Positions 34,799-43,603 of a stretch of 64,000 nucleotides of DNA are shown here, piece by piece. The position numbers were made by a program, and so were the translations under genes. Origin of the DNA: AP-15 sp963732095 (GTDB lineage Bacteria > Pseudomonadota > Alphaproteobacteria > ATCC43930 > CGMCC-115725); NCBI GenBank assembly GCA_963732095.1, contig CAVSZA010000072.1:124001-188000 (forward strand), read 5' to 3'. Each line of letters opens with the position of its first letter. The stretch's first letter is position 1. A model generated the notes under the pieces. It searched no databases, was not told where the DNA came from, and worked only from the letters and a program-made list of their open reading frames with translations.

Positions 34799-35299
34799 AT
34801 GGGCTATACTCTCGAACGGTTTTCCAGGGAGTGTCACCGCATCCTTGCGGCGGATCCGGGGGTGGAGGGCCGTAAGAAGGTGTGCGCGCTCGTCCAGGAC
34901 GTGCTGAAGGACGAGGATTTTGTCGCCACTCATCTCCATGACGGAGTGCCGGAGCGGAAGATCCTCTACGAGGATCCGGAACTCGGGTTTTGCATTCTCG
35001 GCCACGTCAATCACGGCGCACGAGAGAGCAAGCCGCATGATCACGGTCCGACCTGGGCGATCTATGGCCAGGCGCGCGGCAAGACGATCATGAGCGACTG
35101 GTCGATGCTCGAGCCCGCCTCTGAGGACAAGCCCGGCAAGGTGCGCCTCGTCAGGGAATACGCGCTGTCGCCCGGTGACGCGCACCTCTACAACGAGGGC
35201 GACCTGCATTCGCCGCGCCGCGAAGGCCCGACCCGGCTGATTCGTATCGAGGGCCGGAACGTCGACAAAATCCGCCGCTTCCCTTACGAACCCGCGTAG
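34799..35299 (+). CDS. Cysteine-dioxygenase-like cupin protein
   Basis: The 166-residue single-domain cupin reads FCILGHVNHGARESKPHDHG, with the H-x-H iron pair in PHDHGPTWAIYGQARGKT, and LSPGDAHLYNEGDLHSPRRE, which supplies a further His. This fits the double-stranded beta-helix dioxygenase family related to cysteine dioxygenase. GAGGAG at 34784-34789 sets ATG 34799. A small N-terminal helical region (residues 1-60) precedes the barrel. Substrate is unknown. A strong hairpin follows the stop. Confidence 0.75.
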   Translation: MGYTLERFSRECHRILAADPGVEGRKKVCALVQDVLKDEDFVATHLHDGVPERKILYEDPELGFCILGHVNHGARESKPHDHGPTWAIYGQARGKTIMSDWSMLEPASEDKPGKVRLVREYALSPGDAHLYNEGDLHSPRREGPTRLIRIEGRNVDKIRRFPYEPA

Positions 35300-35324
35300 C
35301 GGCGGCGCCGCTCTCGGAAAGACG

Positions 35325-35349
35325 GGAAGGGCGCCTTCGGCGCCCTTCC
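35325..35349. terminator. Bidirectional hairpin between convergent genes
   Basis: GGAAGGGCGCC (35325-35335) pairs perfectly over 11 bp with GGCGCCCTTCC (35339-35349), loop TTC. It is placed between the convergent cupin and OmpA-like genes. It lacks a long T-run on the plus strand. Confidence 0.7.
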
Positions 35350-35359
35350 GCGTATCGGC

Positions 35360-35803
35360 TTACGAGGCCGGAGGAGGCCCGCCTACGGTAACCTCGACGC
35401 GGCGGTCTTGGCCGGGTGTCGGCTCATTGCTGCTCTCCCCTTGTCCGCTGACCACGAGTGCGCTCTGAGGCACCCCGTCACTCTGCAGCTCGGCGGCTAC
35501 GGCATTGGCCCGTCGCAGCGAGAGGCGCTGATTGTACCCGGCGGAGCCCGACGGATCGGCATATCCGGTGACCTGAACGGATGAGGGTGGCCTCGCCTTG
35601 TAGGCATCGGCCACGAACCTGGCGACTTCTCTCGCAGCGGGACCCAACTGCGAGCTGTTATAGTCGAAATACACGGTATAGGTCATCGGCGGTGGCGGAG
35701 GGGGCGGAGGGGGCGGAGGGTTCGCGGCTACTGGCGGCGGCGCAGGCTGCTGGGCACACGCGGCGATCGCGACCAACGAGCAGACCAGGAAAAAACGCTT
35801 CAT
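35360..35803 (-). CDS. OmpA-family outer-membrane lipoprotein
   Basis: The 147-residue product has a lipoprotein signal MKRFFLVCSLVAIAACAQQP (lipobox AAC), a Pro-only linker (residues 23-39) and an OmpA C-terminal peptidoglycan-binding domain: TVYFDYNSSQLGPAAREVAR, VQVTGYADPSGSAGYNQRLS and LRRANAVAAELQSDGVPQSA, ending in DRRVEVTV. The Asp and Arg that bind diaminopimelate are present. It likely anchors the outer membrane to peptidoglycan. Confidence 0.92.
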   Translation of the reverse strand: MKRFFLVCSLVAIAACAQQPAPPPVAANPPPPPPPPPPPMTYTVYFDYNSSQLGPAAREVARFVADAYKARPPSSVQVTGYADPSGSAGYNQRLSLRRANAVAAELQSDGVPQSALVVSGQGESSNEPTPGQDRRVEVTVGGPPPAS

Positions 35804-35871
35804 CTGTTCCTCCTGCAGTTGAACGCGGCAGGTTAGGATGAAATCGCCAATCTCGCCAGATCAAAGACCGC

Positions 35872-36867
35872 TCAGCCGCCCGCGACGCCCTGGGTATTCA
35901 CATAGACCGCATAGACCGATTGGCTGGCCGCCATGAACAAGCGGTTTCGCTTGCGACCGCCAAAGCACAGATTGGCGCAGCGCTCGGGCAGCGAGATATG
36001 GCCGATAATCGTCGCGTCAGGGGCGAAGACGGCGACGCCATTGAGGCCCGGCGTCATGCCCCATCCGCACCACAGATTGCCCTCGACATCGCAGCGGAAG
36101 CCGTCGGGTGTTCCCTCGCCGGCGTTGATGAAGACGCGCCTATTGGCGAGCCTGGTGCCGTCGTCGACCACATCGAAAACGCTGATAAGACGCGGCCTGG
36201 CGCGGGACTCGACGATGTAGAGCCTGCCCTCATCGGGCGAAAAACAAAGACCGTTCGGACCGTTGATGTCGCCGGTTACGACCGTAGCGGCGCCGGTCCT
36301 GCCGTCCACTCGATAGACGTTGGTCGGCAATTCCGGCGCAGCCTGCTCGCCCTCGTAATTGCCGAGGATCCCGAAGGGCGGATCGGTGAACCAGATCGAG
36401 CCGTCGGATTTGACGACCACGTCGTTCGGCGAGTTCAGCCGCTTGCCCTCGAACCGGTCGAGAATGACGGTGATCGAGCCGTCATATTCGGTGCGGGTGA
36501 CCCGCCGCCCCTCATGCTCGCAGGTGACTAGCCGTCCCTGCCGGTCGCGGGTGTTGCCGTTAGCGTGGTTGGAGGGCTTGCGATAGACGCTCGCCGCCCC
36601 GGTTTCCTCGTCCCACCGCATGATCCGGTTGTTCGGGATGTCGCTCCACAACAGGTAACGGCCGTCGCCGAACCACACTGGACCTTCGGCCCAGCGAAAA
36701 CCGGTGGCCAAACGCTCGACCGCCGCATTGAACGGCGGCTTGATATTGTCAAAGCGCGGATCGAGCGCGCGGATGGCACGGTCCGGATAGCTCTCCGCAG
36801 GTTCCCACCGCGATGTCGGAGCAAGCGGTGTGGCCACCCCCAGTGTTGGAGCCGTATTTGTGTCCAT
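35872..36867 (-). CDS. SMP-30/gluconolactonase-family beta-propeller
   Basis: The 331-residue protein reads as a six-bladed propeller: GFRWAEGPVWFGDGRYLLWS with the metal-ligand Glu, KRLNSPNDVVVKSDGSIWFT, INGPNGLCFSPDEGRLYIVE and NAGEGTPDGFRCDVEGNLWC with the N and D ligands. Members hydrolyse sugar lactones or similar esters. I start at ATG 36867 because GGGAGG precedes it and the longer frame (to 37011) is translated repeat sequence. It is the last gene of a minus-strand pair with the CoA-transferase. Confidence 0.87.
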   Translation of the reverse strand: MDTNTAPTLGVATPLAPTSRWEPAESYPDRAIRALDPRFDNIKPPFNAAVERLATGFRWAEGPVWFGDGRYLLWSDIPNNRIMRWDEETGAASVYRKPSNHANGNTRDRQGRLVTCEHEGRRVTRTEYDGSITVILDRFEGKRLNSPNDVVVKSDGSIWFTDPPFGILGNYEGEQAAPELPTNVYRVDGRTGAATVVTGDINGPNGLCFSPDEGRLYIVESRARPRLISVFDVVDDGTRLANRRVFINAGEGTPDGFRCDVEGNLWCGWGMTPGLNGVAVFAPDATIIGHISLPERCANLCFGGRKRNRLFMAASQSVYAVYVNTQGVAGG

Positions 36868-36884
36868 CCCCGCCGTCCCTCCCG

Positions 36885-37022
36885 AAACTCCCTCTCCGCC
36901 CTCGGGGGGGCGGAGAGGGCCGGGGTGAGGTGTGCGGGATTCCACAGCGCCGGCAGTGCCCACCTCACCCTCCCCATCGCTTCGCGACGGGTCCCCTCCC
37001 TCTCCCCCCAAGGGGCGGAGAG
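36885..37022. repeat. Family A palindromic repeats, two copies
   Basis: Two copies of the CTCCCTCTCCGCC..GGCGGAGAGGG..GGGGTGAGG element lie in opposite orientation (36885-36932 and 36961-37022), separated by about 30 bases. They separate the SMP-30 and CoA-transferase genes. Confidence 0.75.
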
Positions 37023-37030
37023 GGCACCGA

Positions 37031-38290
37031 TTAGATGATCTTTTCCTCGCGCAAGGCAGCCAGTTCGTTCTCCGAGAGACCGAGCAGCTCGCCGTAAACG
37101 GCGTCGGAATCGGCGCCGAGCAAGGGGGCGGCGGTAATCGGCACCTTCGAGCCGCTCATCTTGACCGGCCAGCCCGGCATCTTGAAATCGCCGCGCACCG
37201 GGTGCTTGACGGTGACGAAGATTTCCCGGCGGTTGAGGTCGGGATCGTTCGACAATTCCATCGTATCCATGATCGCGCCGGCGGGGATGCCCTGCTCACC
37301 GAGCCGCTGCATGACTTCCATTTTGTCATGGTGGATCGTCCAGTCGGCGATCATCTCATCGACCGCATGGCGGTTCTTGAACCGCTCTTGCGGGCTGTCG
37401 AAGCGGGGGTCGCCGATAAGATCTTCGCGGCCCATGATCTTCAAGAGCCGTTCCCAATGCTGCGGATTGGCGCGAGAGGTATAGATGTAGCAATAGTCGT
37501 TGGGACCGTCGCCTTTGCATTTATAGGTCTCGCTCGGCGAGTTGGTGCCCATGATGCTCTGATTGCCCATGCGCGGCGCGGCCTTGCCCCACAGCGCCTG
37601 GGCAGCGTAGGAGATGCGGCCGTAGTTGATCACGCATTCCTGCATCGCCAGCTGAATGCGCTGTCCCTCGCCGGTGAACTGGCGTTGATACAGCGCGGCA
37701 AGAACACCGATCGCGCCGTGCAATCCGGTGCCGGTATCGCCGATCGTCAAGCCTGGCTTGATCGGACGGCCGTCGGGTTCGCCGGTGATCGACATCGCGC
37801 CGCCGGTCGCCTGGGCGATCATGTCGAAGGCAAGGAAGCTCTTGTAGGGGCCGTCCTGGCCAAAGCCTTTGACCTGGGCATAAATAATCCGCGGGTTGAT
37901 CTCGCGTACGACATCATAGCCGAAGCCGAGGCGCTCGATGACACCCGGGGCAAAGTTCTCGGCAAAAACGTCGGCCTTTTCGATCAGCCCGCGCAACAGG
38001 GCACGGCCCTTATCGGTCTTCAGATTGGCAGTGACGCTGCGCTTGTTGGCGTTGAGCAGCATGAAGTAATGCGAGTCGACGCCTTTTTTGTCAGTCGAGG
38101 CGCCGCGGCCCTGTTCGCCCTTGGTCGGCTCCTCGACCTTGATCACCTCGGCGCCGAGCCAAGCCAACGTCTGGGTCAAGGATGTCCCGGCCTCGAACTG
38201 GGTCAGGTCCACCACCCGCACACCATGCAAGGCGCCACGCTGCGCGATGCTGGTCTGATCGGCGGTGCCGGGTGTTGGGTCGTTCGGCAT
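37031..38290 (-). CDS. CaiB/BaiF (family III) CoA-transferase
   Basis: The 419-residue protein has VRVVDLTQFEAGTSLTQTLA, AEVIKVEEPTKGEQGR, ANKRSVTANLKTDKGRALLR, VKGFGQDGPYKSFLAFDMIA with the catalytic Asp, and GDTGTGLHGAIGVLAALYQR. These are the usual formyl-CoA-transferase-like landmarks. It moves CoA between carboxylic acids. AGGAGGG just before ATG 38290 fixes the start; the longer frame is not needed. It is divergent from the flavoprotein monooxygenase gene, which may act on the same substrate class. Confidence 0.92.
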   Translation of the reverse strand: MPNDPTPGTADQTSIAQRGALHGVRVVDLTQFEAGTSLTQTLAWLGAEVIKVEEPTKGEQGRGASTDKKGVDSHYFMLLNANKRSVTANLKTDKGRALLRGLIEKADVFAENFAPGVIERLGFGYDVVREINPRIIYAQVKGFGQDGPYKSFLAFDMIAQATGGAMSITGEPDGRPIKPGLTIGDTGTGLHGAIGVLAALYQRQFTGEGQRIQLAMQECVINYGRISYAAQALWGKAAPRMGNQSIMGTNSPSETYKCKGDGPNDYCYIYTSRANPQHWERLLKIMGREDLIGDPRFDSPQERFKNRHAVDEMIADWTIHHDKMEVMQRLGEQGIPAGAIMDTMELSNDPDLNRREIFVTVKHPVRGDFKMPGWPVKMSGSKVPITAAPLLGADSDAVYGELLGLSENELAALREEKII

Positions 38291-38528
38291 ATGATTCCCT
38301 CCTGGTCGTAGTCGATCCCCACCGCGCGCTGCCTGATCCTTTGGTCTATCGGGCGACGGGTTCAAAGCTGGTTACGGGCCTTACCCTGGCGACAGGATCA
38401 TGTTCGGACTGTCAGCCTTCTTCGCCCCGCCGTCAACGCCAAATGCCCGCGGGGCTGGGTTTCTGCTTGTCGCGATTTCTGGGCGGGGGCATCCTGAGCG
38501 CGCTCGACGAGATCTCCCGGAGAGGCCC

Positions 38529-39740
38529 ATGACGAGTGCCGCTGTTCGCCTTGTTGCACCGTCCGGCCCGGAGGAACTTGTCGCCCGCGCCAAGGCGATG
38601 GTGCCCGAGATCCGGGAATTGGCCGAAGAGACCGAGCGCAACCGGACTATCGCGCCGCACATAATCGGCAAGATCCGCGATGCGGAACTGCTCCGGACCT
38701 GCCGCCCAAAGGAGTTCGGCGGCTTCGAATTCGACGCGGTGGTCGCGCTCGAGATCGCGCTGACGGTGTCCGCGGCCTGCGCCTCGACTGGATGGGCGCT
38801 CAACGGAGCCCTCTCCAACGGAATTTCGTTCGGCCATTACCCGATCGAGACCCAGCGCGAATTGTGGGGCGGCGGGGACGACCCGTTCACCTGCGCCTGT
38901 TTTGCCCCGACCGGCGCCGCGATGCCGAGCGAGGGCGGCTATGTGCTGAGCGGCAAGTGGTCGTTCGCCAGCGGCTGCGATCATTCGAGCTGGATCAGGC
39001 TCGGAGCGCTGATCACACCGCCGGGCGGCGCACCGCCCTATGAAGGCGCGTTTTTTCTTTTGCCGATCGGCGATGTCGAGATTGAGGACAATTGGTTCGT
39101 CTGCGGATTGTCGGGGACCGGCAGCAAGAACATCATCGTGCACGAGGCTTTCGTGCCCACGCACCGCGTGCTGTTGTTCGCCGACACGCGCTCGGGCCGC
39201 ACGCCCGGCGCGCAACATCACAAGAACCCGCTCTACCGCCTGCCGCTGTTGGTGCTCGGCGCCACAATGCTGGCCTCGACCGCAGTCGGCGCAGCAAAAG
39301 GGGCGCTCGAGGCCTATCTGGCGATGACGACCGGGCGCGAGACTCGCGGCGCCCTAGCCGGCGGCGGGCTCGCAATGGCCGGCTTCGCCACCGTGCAATT
39401 GCGCGTGGCGGAAGCCTCCGCCGCGGTCGAGGCGGCGGAGATGATCCTGGTGGCGGATCTGCGCAACGCGATGGAAAAATTGCGGGCCGGCGTGGAAATC
39501 ACGGTCGCCGACCGCATCCGCTGCCGCCGCAACCAAGCCTATGCGACCAGGCTCGCCCTCCAGGCCGTCGAGGCGCTCAACGCCTCAACCGGCGGCTATG
39601 GCCTGATGCTCAGCAATCCGGTGCAGCGCGCCTGGCGCGACGTCAACGCCGTCGCCCGCCATGTCAGCCTGAATTGGGACGCGGTCGGCACGATGTACGG
39701 CCAGCACGCCTTCGGCCTCGAGCCCCGCGGCCAATATTAA
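38529..39740 (+). CDS. Acyl-CoA-dehydrogenase-fold flavin monooxygenase
   Basis: The 403-residue protein begins with helices (PEIRELAEETERNRTIAPHI), then RTCRPKEFGGFEFDAVVALE, CFAPTGAAMPSEGGYVLSGK and WSFASGCDHSSWIRLGALIT, the acyl-CoA dehydrogenase beta domain. It lacks the catalytic Glu segment of dehydrogenases and instead resembles HsaA/HpaB-type oxygenase components of two-component flavin monooxygenases (VCGLSGTGSKNIIVHEAFVP). Such enzymes use reduced flavin from a separate reductase; no reductase is adjacent. GGAGAGG precedes ATG 38529. Confidence 0.83.
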   Translation: MTSAAVRLVAPSGPEELVARAKAMVPEIRELAEETERNRTIAPHIIGKIRDAELLRTCRPKEFGGFEFDAVVALEIALTVSAACASTGWALNGALSNGISFGHYPIETQRELWGGGDDPFTCACFAPTGAAMPSEGGYVLSGKWSFASGCDHSSWIRLGALITPPGGAPPYEGAFFLLPIGDVEIEDNWFVCGLSGTGSKNIIVHEAFVPTHRVLLFADTRSGRTPGAQHHKNPLYRLPLLVLGATMLASTAVGAAKGALEAYLAMTTGRETRGALAGGGLAMAGFATVQLRVAEASAAVEAAEMILVADLRNAMEKLRAGVEITVADRIRCRRNQAYATRLALQAVEALNASTGGYGLMLSNPVQRAWRDVNAVARHVSLNWDAVGTMYGQHAFGLEPRGQY

Positions 39741-39781
39741 CACAGTACTATTTTAAACACAGTCGACCGGATGGATCTCCG

Positions 39782-41464
39782 ATGGCGGCCTATCAATACA
39801 TCTACGTGATGAAGGGGTTGAGCAAGACCTATGCCGGCGGGCGTGAGGTGCTGAAGGACATCTGGCTGTCGTTTCTGCCGGGAGCCAAGATCGGCGTGCT
39901 CGGGGCTAACGGCGCCGGCAAGTCGACGCTGCTGCGCATCATGGCCGGCGACGAGCGCGAGTTTGCCGGCGAGGCTTGGGCGGCTGAGGGGGCGCGGGTC
40001 GGCTATCTGCCGCAGGAGCCGGCGCTCGATCCGTCGAAGGACGTGTTCGGCAATGTCATCGAGGGCCTCGCCGAGACCAAGGCCCTGCTCGACCGGTTCG
40101 AGGCGGTCAGCGCGCGCTTTGCCGAGGATCTCTCGGAAGCCGAGATGGATGCGCTGATCGCGGACCAGGGCGAATTGCAGGAGAAGATCGACCAAGCGGG
40201 GGCCTGGGACATCGACCGCACCGTCGAGATCGCGATGGACGCGCTGCGCTGTCCGCCGGGCGACTCCGAAGTCGCCAATTTGTCAGGCGGCGAGCGGCGC
40301 CGCGTCGCATTGTGCCGGCTTCTGCTGCAGCGGCCCGATCTGCTGCTGCTCGACGAGCCGACGAACCATCTCGACGCCAAATCGGTCGCTTGGCTGCAGC
40401 GTTTCCTGGAAGACTACCCCGGCACGGTCGTGACCGTCACTCACGACCGCTATTTCCTCGACGAGGTCGCCGGCTGGATCCTCGAGCTCGACCGCGGCCG
40501 CGGCATCCCGTACGAAGGCAATTACTCGGGCTGGCTCGACCAGAAGCAGCAGCGGCTCGAGCAGGAAGGACGGCAGGAAGCGGCGCGCCGGCGCACCCTC
40601 GAACGCGAGCTCGAATGGGTGCGCCAGAGCCCGCGGGCTCGCCAGGCGAAGAGCAAGGCGCGGCTGTCCGCCTATGAGGCGCTTGTCGCGCAAAGCCGCG
40701 AGAAGGCTCCTGAGACGGCGCAGATCGTCCTGCCGCCGGGCCTGAGGCTCGGCGACCTGGTGATCGAGGCGCTCCACGTTGCGAAAGCCTTTGGCGACCG
40801 CCTGCTGATCGAGGCGCTCGATTTCCGCCTGCCTCCGGGCGGCATCGTCGGAGTAATCGGTCCGAACGGGGCCGGCAAAACGACGCTGTTTCGCATGATC
40901 ACCGGTCAGGAACCGCCGGACAGCGGCACATTCCGAGTCGGCGACACCGTCAAGCTCGGCTATGTCGACCAGTCCCGCGACACCCTCGTCGCGGCCAACA
41001 CGGTGTGGCAGGAGATCTCGGAAGGACAGGATGAGATCGACCTCGGCCGCCGCAAGATGGCGAGCCGGGCCTATTGCGCGCTGTTCAACTTTCGCGGGCC
41101 CGACCAGCAAAAGAAGGTGGGCCAACTATCGGGCGGTGAACGCAACCGCGTGCACATCGCCAAGATGCTGAAGACCGGCGCCAATGTATTGCTCCTCGAT
41201 GAGCCGACCAACGATCTCGACATTGATACGTTGCGCGCTCTCGAAGAGGCACTGCTCGAATATCCCGGCTGTGCGGTCATCATCACGCACGACCGCTGGT
41301 TTCTCGACCGCGTCGCGACGCACATCCTCGCCTTCGAAGGCGACAGCCAAGTCGTCTGGTTCGAAGGCAACTACGCCGATTACGAGGCTGACCGGCATCG
41401 CCGCCTCGGCGCCGAGGCCGATCAGCCGCACCGCATCCGCTACAAGCCCCTAATCCGAAATTGA
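39782..41464 (+). CDS. ettA: Energy-dependent translational throttle EttA (ABC-F)
   Basis: The 560-residue protein has two ABC domains without membrane segments: Walker A GANGAGKST near residue 41, LSGGERRRVALCRLLL, DEPTNHLDA, then a linker (arm), a second Walker A GPNGAGKTTL near 362, LSGGERNRVHIAKML and DEPTNDLD. Both catalytic Glu residues are present. EttA binds the ribosomal E site and links translation to the ATP/ADP ratio. Start ATG 39782 gives the expected MAAYQYIYVMKGLSKTY opening; no strong ribosome-binding site is seen. Confidence 0.95.
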   Translation: MAAYQYIYVMKGLSKTYAGGREVLKDIWLSFLPGAKIGVLGANGAGKSTLLRIMAGDEREFAGEAWAAEGARVGYLPQEPALDPSKDVFGNVIEGLAETKALLDRFEAVSARFAEDLSEAEMDALIADQGELQEKIDQAGAWDIDRTVEIAMDALRCPPGDSEVANLSGGERRRVALCRLLLQRPDLLLLDEPTNHLDAKSVAWLQRFLEDYPGTVVTVTHDRYFLDEVAGWILELDRGRGIPYEGNYSGWLDQKQQRLEQEGRQEAARRRTLERELEWVRQSPRARQAKSKARLSAYEALVAQSREKAPETAQIVLPPGLRLGDLVIEALHVAKAFGDRLLIEALDFRLPPGGIVGVIGPNGAGKTTLFRMITGQEPPDSGTFRVGDTVKLGYVDQSRDTLVAANTVWQEISEGQDEIDLGRRKMASRAYCALFNFRGPDQQKKVGQLSGGERNRVHIAKMLKTGANVLLLDEPTNDLDIDTLRALEEALLEYPGCAVIITHDRWFLDRVATHILAFEGDSQVVWFEGNYADYEADRHRRLGAEADQPHRIRYKPLIRN

Positions 41465-41499
41465 AGGGACCCGTAACTGAATATGCGGAGCTGACCGCG

Positions 41500-42123
41500 T
41501 CAGCGGGCCGGCATGCTGCTTCCGGTACCGCTTCCTCGCTCCTCGCCCATATTTGCGAGGAGCCCCGCCAGCTGTCCGCCATTGCGTTGGATCAACCCGA
41601 CAAATTCCGAGCGTTGGGTCAACCCCATGCTGACGCCGTCGACGATTACATCGGTAATCTTATAGACGCCGTTTCGTGTGTTAAGCCGCCAGTCGACCTT
41701 GATTGGCGGCCCTTGCGGACGAACGATCTCGCTCGAGACGATCGCACTCTCGGGCTCGGTGCGGCTGCCTAGGACCCTCAAACTCTCGCCATTGTAGTCG
41801 GCAAAGCGCTGCCCGTAGAAGCGCACGAGATGAGCTTCCAGGAGATCTTTGAACTGCTGCCGCTCGGATTCGCTGGCACCGCGCCAGTATGGGCCGAGAA
41901 CGAAACGGGAAATGCTCCTCAGATCGAAATCCTCATGGAGCGCCCGGTGAAAATAGGCGCTCTTCTGATCCGGGCTTGCACCGGAGCGGATAACCTCGAT
42001 TGCCTGGTTGCCGAGGGTGCGGATGAAGTCCTCAGGGCCCGCCGCAGCGGCAGGCTGAAGCGGAGCCGCGGTTGCCGCCGCAAGCAACGCGAACCAAGTC
42101 GTCAGAAGGAAACGGTGCATCAT
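41500..42123 (-). CDS. MlaC-like periplasmic phospholipid-binding protein
   Basis: The 207-residue product carries a signal peptide (MMHRFLLTTWFALLAAATAA) and the MlaC/Ttg2D fold: FIRTLGNQAIEVIRSGASPD, FDLRSISRFVLGPYWRGASE and LLEAHLVRFYGQRFADYNGE. MlaC shuttles phospholipids between the outer and inner membranes. The other mla genes are not adjacent. It is convergent with ettA. Confidence 0.9.
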   Translation of the reverse strand: MMHRFLLTTWFALLAAATAAPLQPAAAAGPEDFIRTLGNQAIEVIRSGASPDQKSAYFHRALHEDFDLRSISRFVLGPYWRGASESERQQFKDLLEAHLVRFYGQRFADYNGESLRVLGSRTEPESAIVSSEIVRPQGPPIKVDWRLNTRNGVYKITDVIVDGVSMGLTQRSEFVGLIQRNGGQLAGLLANMGEERGSGTGSSMPAR

Positions 42124-42189
42124 CTCGCTATACCTCTTAGGTTGTACCAGCCTACGAGGTAACAGCTGCCGCGGGCGTTGGTTCTCTCT

Positions 42190-43005
42190 TCAGCGCGTCT
42201 GGTGGTGAATGAAATCCGTGATCAACTCCAGCGCCCGCCGCGCATCCGGCGAAGCAGGGGCGCGCGGGATAAAGGCGTGCGGTTGGCCCTCGAATTTGTG
42301 GAACGCGATCGAGCCGCCGGCTTTGGTGTAGGCGGCGGCGAAATCGGCGGCCATGCCGGGGGTCAGATTGTCGTCGGCGGTACCCTGCATGATCAGCGCG
42401 GGCGGCTTGTCGACCGCCTCGCCGCGTTCCAGGATCAGCTGCGGGCTGCCTTCCGCCATCGCTTCCTCGGACGGCCAGAACTGGTGGTGGGCTTCGACCA
42501 GCCGGTCGTTGCCGCGCTCGATGACCGCGCGATAGCGGGCCATTGGGTCGGCCACCGGCCAGCACGCGACCGCAAATGCGAGGTTCGCATCGCTTCCCGG
42601 CAATGGGGCCGCGGCATACCGGGCATCACGCGGCCGCAGCACATTGAGCAGCAGCAAGTGCCCGCCGGAAGACGTGCCGAGCCCGCCGACCAGGTCCTGG
42701 CGCGTGGCGAACCGCTCGGCATTCGCCTTCAGAAAGCGTATGCCGAAATTCACATCGGCCACCGTGTCGGGGTAGCGCGCCACCGGCGGCATGCGGAAGT
42801 CGATCGACAGCACGGCGATGCCATGGGCCGCCAGGTGTTCGGCGATCGCGACATTGTTGAACCGGTCGCCTGACGTCCAGGCGCCGCCATGCACTTCCAG
42901 CACCGCCGGGAACGGGGCCTGCCCTTCCGGGCGATAAAACCGCGCGAGCAGCGGAACGCCTGCCGGACGGTGGTATTCGAGGTCTTCGGTATGGATCGGC
43001 ATCAT
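42190..43005 (-). CDS. Alpha/beta hydrolase (acyl-esterase-like)
   Basis: A 271-residue hydrolase of the hormone-sensitive lipase/BD-FAE type: PAVLEVHGGAWTSGDRFNNV with the HGG oxyanion motif, VGGLGTSSGGHLLLLNVLRP with the nucleophile Ser, MQGTADDNLTPGMAADFAAA with the Asp, and FEGQPHAFIPR with the His. The start at ATG 43005 follows GGAG; the frame running on to 43221 translates repeat-like sequence. Substrate unknown. Confidence 0.87.
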   Translation of the reverse strand: MMPIHTEDLEYHRPAGVPLLARFYRPEGQAPFPAVLEVHGGAWTSGDRFNNVAIAEHLAAHGIAVLSIDFRMPPVARYPDTVADVNFGIRFLKANAERFATRQDLVGGLGTSSGGHLLLLNVLRPRDARYAAAPLPGSDANLAFAVACWPVADPMARYRAVIERGNDRLVEAHHQFWPSEEAMAEGSPQLILERGEAVDKPPALIMQGTADDNLTPGMAADFAAAYTKAGGSIAFHKFEGQPHAFIPRAPASPDARRALELITDFIHHQTR

Positions 43006-43157
43006 CTCCGCTCCGGATCGGTTGGTGCAGCCGTTTGTCGCAAGGAACTTGCCTGGTATCCCGGACCCGAGCAAGCCGCAGCAGCATGTGGTCCGCGGAG
43101 GCAGACGGCGGGATCGCCGAACTGTTCTTCGCAAACTATCGCAAGCTGCTCGTGCTG

Positions 43158-43246
43158 GCTGTTTCTGCAGCGAAACAACAGCCATCGGGGTACCGGCCAT
43201 CGGCCCTTTCCCGAGTTCCATGAGACCCGAACATTATGGCAATTTT
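43158..43246. repeat. Two-block dispersed repeat, family E (copy 1)
   Basis: Block 1 GCTGTTTCTGCAG with CGAAA..CAG.CATCG (43158-43187) and block 2 CCATGAGA..ATTATGGCAATTTT (43219-43246) also occur, in the same order and orientation, at 52111-52228. On the minus strand, block 1 encodes MAVVSLQKQPA, resembling the MTDISLQETA start of a tiny ORF at the second copy. Confidence 0.55.
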
Positions 43247-43291
43247 AGCGTTGCTCGTAACACAACAGGCGTGCGACTGCCGGCCGGCGGT

Positions 43292-43603
43292 TTACCGTGG
43301 CATTGGGCGCGTCGGAGGCAATATGCGCATCGGCAAAGGAGGTGTGGGTTGCCGGCCGCAAACCAAATTCCAGTATGCCCAAGATCGCGCGTCGAAGATG
43401 CCCGGCGGATCCTGCTCCAGCACCTCGCGATATTCGTCTTTGCCGACGATCCCGCGCAGCGCTTTGAGGTCTTCGACCGTGCCGAACACCATGACGTGGG
43501 CGAGGAATTGTACCGGATCGGCGAGGGCACGGTCCGGCTCCTCGAACCATATGACGCGGCGGGCGATCCGCAGCAGCTCAGGCGTTCGCGGCAAGACTTT
43601 CAT
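43292..43603 (-). CDS. Putative partner (antitoxin-like) of AbiEii-type nucleotidyltransferase
   Basis: The 103-residue product reads MKVLPRTPELLRIARRVIWF, PVQFLAHVMVFGTVEDLKAL, and ends DPPGIFDARSWAYWNLVCGR with PPLPMR. Proteins with this W-F..P...L..P..FLA.VM..G....L pattern commonly flank nucleotidyltransferase toxins and are annotated hypothetical. The ATG overlaps the corrected stop of the AbiEii frame (ATGA at 43600-43603), so the pair was coupled, with toxin first. It looks intact. Its antitoxin role is inference from context. Confidence 0.62.
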   Translation of the reverse strand: MKVLPRTPELLRIARRVIWFEEPDRALADPVQFLAHVMVFGTVEDLKALRGIVGKDEYREVLEQDPPGIFDARSWAYWNLVCGRQPTPPLPMRILPPTRPMPR